The position numbers and the translations under genes were made by a program. Below the pieces are notes generated by a model that was not told the DNA's origin, did no database searches, and saw nothing but the letters and a program-made list of their open reading frames with translations. From Candidatus Poribacteria bacterium (GTDB lineage Bacteria > Poribacteria > WGA-4E > WGA-3G): 39,138 nt of DNA. The stretch lies in the NCBI GenBank assembly GCA_021295735.1, contig JAGWBU010000006.1, positions 2,286 through 41,423 on the forward strand, read 5' to 3'. This document shows, piece after piece, positions 8,302-15,907 of this stretch (position 1 is its first letter; each line of letters starts with the position of its first letter).

Positions 8302-9756
8302 TCAATCCAACGGAAACAATGGCCGCCTAACGTTCTCATACTTAAAATGCAGCGGATTTACCGCAGTCAATCCGGGTGTATCCACCTCAATAATCTTCCC
8401 AGCAATCGTTTCATAAGCAGCGCGATATGCGATTGCGGCTTTGACAACAATCATACGCATCGCTTTCGGATTGATGCCGAGACTCAGCAACTGCTGTAGA
8501 CTAAAAGGTGTTTGACGGTTGCTTGTCAGCACCACTAACGAGTCTCCTACAGCAACGACCGTTGTCAATCCTTGATTGTGATATTTTTGTCCACCGTGAC
8601 GCGGTTCCGTCTCAATAAAATGACCATCATGAATTAGACGGACTTTTCCCTGAATTGCTACTGGATTACCGTGAAGATTGTCTGCTTTCCCACCAACCTC
8701 TAAAGACACCTCATTGCCAACACCTACCTGAACACAGGCTTGCACATTCTCAGGGTCGCACAGAACAACGACAAACCCGGATGCCTTTTGTCGTAACAAC
8801 TCTGCAAGTATGAAAGTGCTATCACCGGGTGAACCGCCGCCTATATTATCGCCCATTTCAACAAGTATCACCGGATGTTCGTGGCTCGAAATTGCTTGCC
8901 GCACAGCGTCTACTGCGTCAGGCAGATCCAGTGTTAATTGGTCACGGATATTCCACAACATATCTGATAACCGATTAGTCTCAGCTTGTGCAAGTTTCGG
9001 GTCGTTATTTGTTACAACAACGAAGGATGGACCTACCTCATAGACATCTGCATAAGGATATCCCGCTGCAACATTAGCTACAAGAATATTAGCATCACGT
9101 TCTAATTGTTCGGCTTCTTTTATAATGGAACGCATCGGTTCGGCACTTGTATTTTGATATAGGATATTGAGAATCATAGGCGGTTTAGCAAGTACCTGCG
9201 TAGGTATTACTTTTTCTTTGAGAATGTGCATCATTAATTCTGCTGCTTGTAACCCACGCAGCCGCTGATCGATGTGTGGATTTGTTTTATAAATTACGAG
9301 TGCTGTTGATCTGTCAACCATCTGTTGAGAGACATTTGCGTGATGGTCGAGCGTAACAACAATCGGCAGAGATTCTCCAAAAGCGTCCCGAAGTCTTCGT
9401 AACACTTCGCCATCACCATCAGGATAACTCTCTACCACCATCGCGCCGTGCAGTGCGAGCAGTAATCCATCCAGTTTCGGTATTGCTTTGAGTTGCTGTA
9501 TGAGAATATCAGTGAGTTTATCAAAAGCAGCGTCAGTTACAGGACCAGCAGGTGTCGCCGTAGCCATTAAGGTCGGGTAAGCTGTGAAGCCTTGTTGAAC
9601 TACGCCTTGAATAAACCCACCCATTTCATGATGTGTCCCCTTCCAAACCGGGAATAAATCTTCTCCAATGCTGTGAGAAAACGCCTCAAAGTCGGTTGGT
9701 GTGTTACTAAATGTATTAGATTCGTGCATGATCCCACCGATAGCAATCGTAGCCAT
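8302..9756 (-). CDS. M81 family metallopeptidase (MlrC / microcystinase C-like)
   Basis: A 484-residue protein of the M81 family, whose founder MlrC cleaves linearised microcystin peptides; most members act on unknown peptides or amides. Family hallmarks are the N-terminal GGIMHESNTFS, the LDHHANVS metal-binding segment, LLALHGAMV, and EMGDNIGGGSPGDST in the middle. The length fits the family (about 480-510), and there is no signal peptide, so it is cytosolic. The ATG at 9756 has AGGAG seven bases upstream. It stands alone on the minus strand, divergent from the HD-domain gene. Nothing nearby points to a microcystin substrate, so the specific reaction is unknown. Confidence 0.88.
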   Translation of the reverse strand: MATIAIGGIMHESNTFSNTPTDFEAFSHSIGEDLFPVWKGTHHEMGGFIQGVVQQGFTAYPTLMATATPAGPVTDAAFDKLTDILIQQLKAIPKLDGLLLALHGAMVVESYPDGDGEVLRRLRDAFGESLPIVVTLDHHANVSQQMVDRSTALVIYKTNPHIDQRLRGLQAAELMMHILKEKVIPTQVLAKPPMILNILYQNTSAEPMRSIIKEAEQLERDANILVANVAAGYPYADVYEVGPSFVVVTNNDPKLAQAETNRLSDMLWNIRDQLTLDLPDAVDAVRQAISSHEHPVILVEMGDNIGGGSPGDSTFILAELLRQKASGFVVVLCDPENVQACVQVGVGNEVSLEVGGKADNLHGNPVAIQGKVRLIHDGHFIETEPRHGGQKYHNQGLTTVVAVGDSLVVLTSNRQTPFSLQQLLSLGINPKAMRMIVVKAAIAYRAAYETIAGKIIEVDTPGLTAVNPLHFKYENVRRPLFPLD

Positions 9757-9790
9757 AATGTTTCTCCTATAAATGTCATTGTGTTCTGAA

Positions 9791-9819
9791 AAATTATTAT
9801 GGATATTCTATAATGCCAA
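9791..9819 (-). promoter_or_regulatory. Possible promoter for the M81 gene
   Basis: On the minus strand, TTGGCA (9819-9814), a 17-base spacer and TAATTT (9796-9791), about 35 bases before the M81 start codon. Both boxes deviate from consensus, so support is modest. Confidence 0.3.
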
Positions 9820-9882
9820 CTCTGAAGTATTTTCAGAACCATTCAATTTCCAATACTTTCTAACTTCTCCAAAGATCTCTTC

Positions 9883-9910
9883 TTGTAGGAGCGACCTCCT
9901 GGTCGCGACC
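9883..9910. repeat. TTGTAGGAGCGACC hairpin repeat
   Basis: Reads TTGTAGGAGCGACC, then TCCT, then GGTCGCGACC. GCGACC pairs with GGTCGC around a four-base loop. It shares the TTGTAGG leader with the elements at 2320 and 39095 but has a different stem. It lies within the 329-base divergent intergenic region 9757-10085, which otherwise shows only promoter-like sequences. Confidence 0.5.
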
Positions 9911-9971
9911 GTGTGTAAATATTGAGAAAAACCCGACAATTGAATGGCTCTGGAAGCATTTTAAAAATATC

Positions 9972-10001
9972 TTGACTGAACAAGCAGAAATAGTGTATCA
10001 T
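9972..10001 (+). promoter_or_regulatory. Predicted promoter for the HD hydrolase / isomerase pair
   Basis: TTGACT (9972-9977), an 18-base spacer and TATCAT (9996-10001), with a leader of roughly 75 bases before the ATG at 10086. Plausible by sequence alone. Confidence 0.45.
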
Positions 10002-10085
10002 TTAACACTGTTTTAATCTTTGAATTTCTAACAGATGTATTGTTTGCTGATATTTATAGGCGTGAATTGAGTAGCGATAGGACGC

Positions 10086-10697
10086 ATGGCGAAAAATGAC
10101 ATTCGGAAAAACCGTATTGAAGCAGCGATAGAACTCGCCGCACAAGCGCACGATGGACAGTTTAGGAAAGGCACTAACACGCCTTATATTACGCATCCCT
10201 ATGCTGTTGGACTGATGTTAATGAATGCGGGATGTGCGGAAACGGTGGTCATAGCAGGAATTCTACATGATACGGTTGAAGACACCGACTTGACGTTAGC
10301 GTGTATCCGAAAAGACTTTGGCGAATCTGTCGCGGACATTGTTGATGAATGTTCTGAGAATAAGTCACTGCGATGGCGTGAACGAAAGATTGAACGTATT
10401 GAAGCCTTAAAGGATGCTTCCACAGAGGTTTGCCTTGTAACTTGTGCGGATAAACTTCATAATCTACGGACTGTTATTTCGGAATACGATAACATCGGTG
10501 ATGTGGTCTGGGAGCGTTTTCACGGTGGGTTAGAGGCGCAAGCGTGGTACTACCAAAGTATTTTGGAAAGTATGCGAACACATATAGAACATAATAAAAA
10601 AGTGTCGTACGATGGGGCTGCTCATGAACAATTCAGCGTTATTTTTCGGCAATTGCAGCAAGCTGTGATGTATCTATTTGAAGGGGAAATAGAATGA
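10086..10697 (+). CDS. HD-domain phosphohydrolase, small alarmone hydrolase-like
   Basis: A 203-residue protein made of little more than an HD metal-hydrolase domain of RelA/SpoT type. The metal-binding residues are visible: His in YITHPYAVG, His-Asp in GILHDTVEDTD, and Asp in CADKLHNLRT. The HDxxEDT and ADKLHN motifs match the (p)ppGpp hydrolase domain of SpoT and the single-domain MESH1/SAH enzymes. No synthetase, TGS or ACT domain follows, so hydrolysis of (p)ppGpp or a related nucleotide is the likely role. The ATG at 10086 is preceded by AGGA at short spacing. Its stop overlaps the next start as ATGA, so it is translationally coupled to the isomerase-like gene. Other nucleotide pyrophosphates remain possible substrates. 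Confidence 0.8.
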   Translation: MAKNDIRKNRIEAAIELAAQAHDGQFRKGTNTPYITHPYAVGLMLMNAGCAETVVIAGILHDTVEDTDLTLACIRKDFGESVADIVDECSENKSLRWRERKIERIEALKDASTEVCLVTCADKLHNLRTVISEYDNIGDVVWERFHGGLEAQAWYYQSILESMRTHIEHNKKVSYDGAAHEQFSVIFRQLQQAVMYLFEGEIE

Positions 10698-11593
10698 AAA
10701 TTGCGTATGCTTTTCGGAGGTGTGCATCTTATCCATATAATGGCGGTGGACTACCCACCGATGCCAAAAATAGACAACAGTTTCTGCAAAAGGCGAAAGA
10801 AATCGGATTTGAAGGTATTGAACTTCCGACAATGAACCTGCCAGATGCAGAGATTGGGACACTCCGAACACAACTTGAAGAGGTAGGCATGCCGTGTGTA
10901 GCAGTCCGTGGAGGCGGTGGTGCTGCACATCCACGTGTTGCTGCTGGTAATAAACAATCTATGATAAATGCTGTTAATTTTGCTGCCAAAATAGGTGCAA
11001 ACGTTGTGAATTCCACAGTCACTACGCCGCCACGAGACCCAAACAGCAAAGGCACATATCGTGGTGAATCTGTCTCGCAAGGCTCAAGCCGCCAAGCAAG
11101 TACAATAGACTATGAACGGACAGCGGTTGCTGTCTCTGAGGTGGCTTCTATTGCTGCAGATCAAAACGTCTCTATCTCCATTGAGATCCATCAAAATTCA
11201 ATTGTGGACAACAGCTGGTCAGCGTTACATCTACTTGAGTTGATTGATGTACCGAATGTCGGTATCAATCCGGACTTAGGGAACATCTATTGGACTTATG
11301 ACATTCCAGAGGAATCGTGCGAAGATGCCATTGTAGCGCTTGCACCGCATGTCAACTATTGGCATTGCAAGAGTCTCTATCGTGTGCATATACCAGATTT
11401 AGAAACTGCAATCTACGTCCAAGTCCCACTCCCAGATGGGGAAATTGATTATCGTTTCGCAATCGCTGCGTTGTTAGACGCGAACTTTGACGGATATCTT
11501 GCAATTGAAGGTGTCCGTTACGGTGATCAGTTTCATCAAGATGGTCGGAGTGTCGCGTATGTAAAATCAGTTGTGGCAGAGCTTAAGTCGTAG
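10694..11593 (+). CDS. Sugar phosphate isomerase/epimerase-like TIM-barrel protein
   Basis: A 299-residue protein of the xylose isomerase-like (AP endonuclease 2 fold) superfamily. Supporting segments are IGFEGIELPTMNLPDAE near the N-terminus, the strand motif SISIEIHQNSIVDNSW (metal-binding Glu), VGINPDLGNIYW (metal-binding Asp), a late HVNYWHCKS and the C-terminal YLAIEGVRYGD (last metal Glu). It probably binds a divalent metal and isomerises or epimerises a keto sugar or cyclitol. It is cytosolic. The start overlaps the upstream HD gene by four bases (ATGA), implying coupled translation. The substrate is not predictable. Confidence 0.82.
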   Translation: MKIAYAFRRCASYPYNGGGLPTDAKNRQQFLQKAKEIGFEGIELPTMNLPDAEIGTLRTQLEEVGMPCVAVRGGGGAAHPRVAAGNKQSMINAVNFAAKIGANVVNSTVTTPPRDPNSKGTYRGESVSQGSSRQASTIDYERTAVAVSEVASIAADQNVSISIEIHQNSIVDNSWSALHLLELIDVPNVGINPDLGNIYWTYDIPEESCEDAIVALAPHVNYWHCKSLYRVHIPDLETAIYVQVPLPDGEIDYRFAIAALLDANFDGYLAIEGVRYGDQFHQDGRSVAYVKSVVAELKS

Positions 11594-11746
11594 CGTAATC
11601 TGCAACTATAAATTCATAAATTAATGAGTATTTCTGAAACAGCTGCGATTTTGACCAACACGATTAACATAGTTCAGGAACTTCTAAATTACTTCAACTA
11701 TTATACCAATTAATTTGATTGGGAGTCTTCTGCTAAAGTCAACATT

Positions 11747-11775
11747 GCGAGGCACAGAGACCTCGCGCTACGAAT
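11747..11775. repeat. Intergenic hairpin repeat (GCGAGG...CCTCGC)
   Basis: GCGAGG (11747-11752), CACAGAGA, CCTCGC (11761-11766), then GCTACGAAT. It closely matches the right half of the element at 2320-2395. It lies about 50 bases before selD, so it sits in or near the selD leader and could affect transcription there. Confidence 0.55.
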
Positions 11776-11821
11776 CGGGTTAATCGGGTATTAGACCTAC
11801 TCAATTTTACACTCCAAAATT

Positions 11822-12868
11822 ATGACAAACAAGAAAATCCGTCTTACTGCAACCGTCAAATGCGCTGGGTGAGCGTCAAAACTTGCTCCGGGCGAGCTTT
11901 CACACATTTTAAGTAACCTTCCGAAATCTACTGACCCGAACCTGCTTGTTGGCACAGAAACCTCTGATGACGCGGGGATATACCGTATTTCTGATGACCT
12001 TGCGCTTGTGAACACGGTGGACTATTTTACCCCTATCGTAGATGATCCCTATACATTCGGCGCGATTGCAGCCACAAATTCACTGAGCGACGTTTATAGC
12101 ATGGGCGGCACACCGAAAACTGCGTTGAATATTACCTGCTGGCCCAGGGATGACCTTGATCTATCGATCCTTGGTGATATTGTAAGAGGAGGAGCTGAAA
12201 AGGCTGCAGAAGCAGGAGCAGCACTTCTCGGTGGGCATACGGTGGATTCACCAGAACTGATGTATGGACTTGCAGTAACCGGTATTGTGCATCCAGAAAA
12301 GTTTGTAAAAAACTACGGCGCGCGTCCCGGTGATGTTCTCATTTTAACGAAAAATCTCGGTATCGGCATTCTGACGACAGGCTTGAAATTCAACAAAATT
12401 GGTGAAGAAGTCTTGCCGCAATTGGTTGAATCTATGACGCGACTCAACGCTTCTGCATCTGCAGTTATGTTAAAATATAATGCATCCGCATGCACAGATG
12501 TCACAGGTTATGGATTGTTAGGACACGCGTCAGAAATGGCAGCAGGTAACAATGTGCGTCTAAAAATAGATAGCAGTGCGATTCCGTACTTTGAAGATGC
12601 TCCGTCACTCGTTAAAAAGAAAACCTACACGCAAGCATATCTGGCAAATACGAAATTCCTTTCGGATAAGGTCTCGTTCAGGTCATCAGTTTCAGAGGAG
12701 ATGCGCCATATTTTGATGGAAGCAGAAACGTCAGGCGGTCTATTATTTGCGCTGCCAGCAGAAAATGCCGATGCAGCCGTAAAAGAACTTCACGCTGATG
12801 ATTGTCCTGAAGCCGCGGTAATTGGTGAAGTCATCGCAGCAGATGGTGCACATATTGAGGTGCATTAG
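11822..12868 (+). CDS. selD: Selenide, water dikinase SelD, itself a selenoprotein (Sec17)
   Basis: Makes selenophosphate from selenide and ATP, the selenium donor for selenocysteine. The open frame only becomes full length if TGA at 11870-11872 is read as selenocysteine. From the ATG at 11822 the protein is 348 residues, essentially the E. coli length (347). The N-terminus reads MTNKKIRLTATVKCAG-Sec-ASKL, placing Sec at residue 17 and Lys at 20, exactly where E. coli SelD has catalytic Cys17 and Lys20. Downstream the ATP-binding hallmarks are intact (TSDDAG, VDYFTPIVDDPYTFG, NSLSDVYSMGG, GGHTVDSPE, TDVTGYGLLGH, ETSGGLLFALP). A hairpin follows the TGA. Callers ignoring Sec would start at the GTG at 12008 and lose 62 residues including the active site. 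pyrE follows after 12 bases. Confidence 0.93.
11870..11900 (+). promoter_or_regulatory. Sec codon TGA with candidate bacterial SECIS hairpin in selD
   Basis: After TGA 11870-11872, GCTC (11885-11888) pairs with GAGC (11894-11897) around the loop CGGGC. AAA (11879-11881) can pair with TTT (11898-11900) across a CTT bulge. The loop begins 16 bases after the TGA and has G in its second position, both in line with published bacterial SECIS criteria. The stem is short, so a folding program and a SECIS search are needed to judge it. Confidence 0.6.
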
Positions 12869-12880
12869 ACCACTTCTGAA

Positions 12881-13414
12881 ATGGTAACCTATATGACAAA
12901 AACTGAATTGGCAAAGCAGATTCGTGCTGTTTCATATCTTACAGGTGAATTCAAGCTGCGTTCAGGGAATATTAGTAATTTCTATTGGGACAAATACCGG
13001 TTTGAAAGTGATCCGGAGCTGCTAACCGCAATTGCCAAAGAAATGGCTAAACTGCTCCCAATAGAATGTGATGGTTTAGCAGGATTGGAATTAGGAGGTG
13101 TTCCACTTGCGACAGCAATCTCTTTGAAAACTGGTATTCCTTGTTTTTATGTCCGTAAGGAAGCAAAAAATTACGGCACATGCAATCTCATAGAAGGAGG
13201 TGTCCAAGAGAAAAGTTCACTTGTTGTTATAGAAGATGTTATTACGACTGCAGGACAGGTTTGCACATCTATAGAACAGATTCGTGGAGAGGGACACACA
13301 GTGGAACATGTTGTAGCAGCCATTGACAGGCAAGCGGGGGGAGAGGAAAAAATTAATGCGCTCGGATGTTCATTCGCATCGGTTTTTACACTTGCGGAGT
13401 TAGAAGTAGTATAA
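12881..13414 (+). CDS. pyrE: Orotate phosphoribosyltransferase
   Basis: Transfers phosphoribose from PRPP to orotate in de novo pyrimidine synthesis. The protein is 177 residues, a little shorter than the usual 180-215. Type I phosphoribosyltransferase signs are clear: FKLRSGNISNFYWDKYRF at the N-terminus, GLELGGVPLATAIS, the VRKEAKNYGT flexible-loop region, and the PRPP-binding VVIEDVITTAGQV. It has no signal peptide. The start may be this ATG or the ATG four codons later, and neither has a strong Shine-Dalgarno sequence. It lies 12 bases after selD and is probably co-transcribed. Other orotate-PRT-like enzymes with shifted specificity cannot be ruled out. Confidence 0.85.
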   Translation: MVTYMTKTELAKQIRAVSYLTGEFKLRSGNISNFYWDKYRFESDPELLTAIAKEMAKLLPIECDGLAGLELGGVPLATAISLKTGIPCFYVRKEAKNYGTCNLIEGGVQEKSSLVVIEDVITTAGQVCTSIEQIRGEGHTVEHVVAAIDRQAGGEEKINALGCSFASVFTLAELEVV

Positions 13415-13550
13415 CATCTTTTGATTTGGACAGAACACTAAAACAGACTTCATAAGTAAAATTAATAGACAATCAGGCAGATAGAAAATTCCGCTAAAGT
13501 AAGATAACGCGAGCAAACCGTAAGAGATTACGAGAAATGTGATAAAGAAA

Positions 13551-14339
13551 ATGAAAATACTTTTTATTGGAGATATTGTCGGAAATCCGGGGAGAAGAGC
13601 AGTAACCGAATTCTTGAAGGAACTTAGCAAACCGTCTGAAAATTCCTACGACTTCATCATTGCCAATGGTGAAAACGCTGCTGGAGGAAAAGGTCTAACA
13701 TTTGAAATTGTTGATCAGTTGTTGGCATCTGGCGTTTCTGCAATTACGACTGGAAACCATGTTTGGGATCAGAAAGAGATATTTGACTTTGTTGATACAA
13801 CGCCGCAGCTGATTCGTCCTGCAAACTATCCTGCGGAAGTTCCTGGACGCGGTTTTACCATAGTCCCTTCAATGGATGGACGCGCTAAACTTGGTGTAAT
13901 CAACCTCGCGGGGCAGATATTCATGAATAGATATACAAATCCGTTTCACGCATTGGATACGATTCTATCTGAAGTGAAATTGGAAACGCCGTATGTGATT
14001 CTTGATTTTCATGCTGAAGCGACTTCAGAAAAGATCGCAATGGGATGGCATGCGGATGGTAAGGTGGGTGCAGTTATCGGCACACATACACACGTTCAAA
14101 CAGCAGATGAACGTGTTCTGCCACAGGGCACCGCTTATATTACGGACGTTGGCATGACAGGCCCTCATGATTCGGTTATTGGAAGCAGAATAGAGAAGGT
14201 AGTTGAAAGTTTTTTGACAATGATGCCTGCGCGCTTTGGTGTGGCAAAAGATAATATCAAGCTAAATGCAGTTGAGATTGAATTGGATGATGAAACAGGA
14301 TTAGCACTCAGTATTGAAAGGATACAATATCAGCTTTGA
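13551..14339 (+). CDS. ymdB: YmdB-family metallophosphoesterase (2',3'-cyclic nucleotide phosphodiesterase)
   Basis: A 262-residue member of the YmdB family, dinuclear metal phosphodiesterases acting on 2',3'-cyclic nucleotides; in Bacillus YmdB influences biofilm and motility decisions. Conserved segments are MKILFIGDIVGNPGR, ANGENAAGGKG, TTGNHVWDQKE, LIRPANYP, LDFHAEATSEK and IGTHTHVQTADE, which supply the Asp, Glu, Asn and His metal ligands. The ATG at 13551 is preferred because the family begins MKILFIGD; a GTG four codons earlier would add only MIKK. In many bacteria this gene neighbours RNase Y, which is not in this window; here it opens the xseA-xseB-dxs run. Confidence 0.9.
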   Translation: MKILFIGDIVGNPGRRAVTEFLKELSKPSENSYDFIIANGENAAGGKGLTFEIVDQLLASGVSAITTGNHVWDQKEIFDFVDTTPQLIRPANYPAEVPGRGFTIVPSMDGRAKLGVINLAGQIFMNRYTNPFHALDTILSEVKLETPYVILDFHAEATSEKIAMGWHADGKVGAVIGTHTHVQTADERVLPQGTAYITDVGMTGPHDSVIGSRIEKVVESFLTMMPARFGVAKDNIKLNAVEIELDDETGLALSIERIQYQL

Positions 14340-14407
14340 AAATCAGATGAGATAATTGATTCGCCAACAAAATTCATATAAGTATTCATTCTTAGAGATA
14401 GACAAAA

Positions 14408-15628
14408 ATGCAATTAGAACTTCCGATGCCTCGGACTATTTTCAGTGTTACGCAAATAACGAATACCTTATCTCGCATAATTGAGCAGCAACCAGTACTT
14501 CAAAATGTGTGGGTGAAAGGACAAGTTTCAAATCTGAGTCGTCCCGCGTCTGGACATATCTATTTCACACTTAAAGATGAAAACAGTAATATCAGGAGTG
14601 TTTTGTGGCGAAGTAGTGCTTCCCGACTACAATTTTTACCGCGTGATGGTGAAGAAATTCTGGTCCAGGGGCGAATCAACATTTATGCTACGAGCAGTGA
14701 ATATCAGATAATTGTAAATACAATCGAACCACTTGGAATCGGTGCACTGCAGCGAGCTTTTGAGGAACTAAAACAGAAACTTTCAGATGAAGGACTATTT
14801 GATGCTGCTCACAAAAAGCCGTTACCGATATTTCCAAAGAAAATCGGGGTGATTACCTCTGAAACAGGTGCAGCTATTCAAGATATTCAGCAACAACTCC
14901 AAAAACGTTATCCGTTAGCTGAACTCTTGCTCCATCCTACACTCGTGCAAGGTGAATATGCTGCGGCACAAATTGCAAATGCAATACGTGCTATGAACAG
15001 TAGAACGGACATTGATGTTTTGATCGTAGGACGTGGCGGCGGTTCAATGGAAGACCTATGGGCATTTAATGAAGAAATTGTAGCGCGCGCGATATTTAAT
15101 TCTAAAATACCTGTTGTCTCGGCTGTTGGTCATGAAACAGATTTCACTATTTCGGATATGGTTTCGGATCACCGATCGCCAACACCATCTGCTGCAGTGG
15201 AGCATGTTGTCCCCGACAGATTGGATTTATTAGCACAGTTAAATGGCGTGATAAATCGTTTAAATGAACTCATAATGCGCCAGATTACGACACAACATAC
15301 CGAAATAGATGCATCGGAATCGGGTCTTTCACCAACGAAACGAATGGATACCATTTATCAGTTGTACCAATCAATTGACAATCTTGAGGCAACATGCCAA
15401 AAAACCATGACGGATAAATTAGGGTTGGTGGATAATCAGGTACAATCTTTAGCCGCTCGGTTAAACGGGCTTAGCCCTTTAGCAACTTTGGAACGAGGGT
15501 ATAGCATTATTAGAAATGTCACCGAAGATGTTGTAAAATCAAGTCGTCAGGTGAACACTGGTGATAGACTTGATGTAAAGCTCTCACAAGGTAGCCTCGT
15601 TTGTACAGTTGATGAATGTTTAGATTAA
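14408..15628 (+). CDS. xseA: Exodeoxyribonuclease VII large subunit
   Basis: Large subunit of exonuclease VII, which degrades single-stranded DNA from both ends with XseB. The protein is 406 residues (the family is usually 400-460). An N-terminal OB-fold (VWVKGQVSNLSRPASGHIYFTLKD) leads into the catalytic domain with GVITSETGAAIQDI, LIVGRGGGSMEDLWAFNEE and SAVGHETDFTISDMVSDHRSPTPSAA. A coiled-coil segment follows (to about residue 350), then the C-terminal LERGYSII. It sits 68 bases after ymdB and 46 before xseB, in the usual xseA-xseB order. Confidence 0.95.
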   Translation: MQLELPMPRTIFSVTQITNTLSRIIEQQPVLQNVWVKGQVSNLSRPASGHIYFTLKDENSNIRSVLWRSSASRLQFLPRDGEEILVQGRINIYATSSEYQIIVNTIEPLGIGALQRAFEELKQKLSDEGLFDAAHKKPLPIFPKKIGVITSETGAAIQDIQQQLQKRYPLAELLLHPTLVQGEYAAAQIANAIRAMNSRTDIDVLIVGRGGGSMEDLWAFNEEIVARAIFNSKIPVVSAVGHETDFTISDMVSDHRSPTPSAAVEHVVPDRLDLLAQLNGVINRLNELIMRQITTQHTEIDASESGLSPTKRMDTIYQLYQSIDNLEATCQKTMTDKLGLVDNQVQSLAARLNGLSPLATLERGYSIIRNVTEDVVKSSRQVNTGDRLDVKLSQGSLVCTVDECLD

Positions 15629-15674
15629 AAGATTGACGAAAACTATATGATGTTGTTAGGTAAGGAGAAACCGC

Positions 15675-15905
15675 TTGACATTTGAAGAAAAACTTGAAAG
15701 ACTAAAAGAGATTGTAGAAACGTTAGAATCGCCTGATACTTTGGAATTAGACGCTTCTCTGACACTGTTTGAAGAAGGGGTTGGTTTAGTCCGTTCGTGT
15801 AGGGAACTCCTTGAAGCTGCAGAGGTGAGAGTGCAAAACGTGTCTCAAGAAGAGAATGGGGACACCACAGCGGAATTTATATCCGAAAATGAAAACGGAG
15901 AATAG
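15675..15905 (+). CDS. xseB: Exodeoxyribonuclease VII small subunit
   Basis: A 76-residue small subunit of exonuclease VII that forms helical hairpins on the XseA coiled coil. The N-terminal half FEEKLERLKEIVETLES and the following LDASLTLFEEGVGLVRSCRELLEAAE are typical of XseB. The acidic C-terminal tail is not conserved. The start codon is TTG at 15675, supported by AAGGAG seven bases upstream. The stop lies two bases before the dxs start, so translation is probably coupled. Confidence 0.93.
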   Translation: MTFEEKLERLKEIVETLESPDTLELDASLTLFEEGVGLVRSCRELLEAAEVRVQNVSQEENGDTTAEFISENENGE

Positions 15906-15907
15906 GG

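Noticed and set aside
8302-9756. Specific assignment of the M81 protein as a microcystin-degrading MlrC
   Set aside because: No mlrA, mlrB or mlrD gene is nearby, and most M81 members have unknown substrates.
12008-12868. A short SelD starting at GTG 12008
   Set aside because: It would lack the active-site Cys/Sec and Lys20. The upstream frame to 11822 matches SelD residue by residue apart from one TGA at the Sec position.
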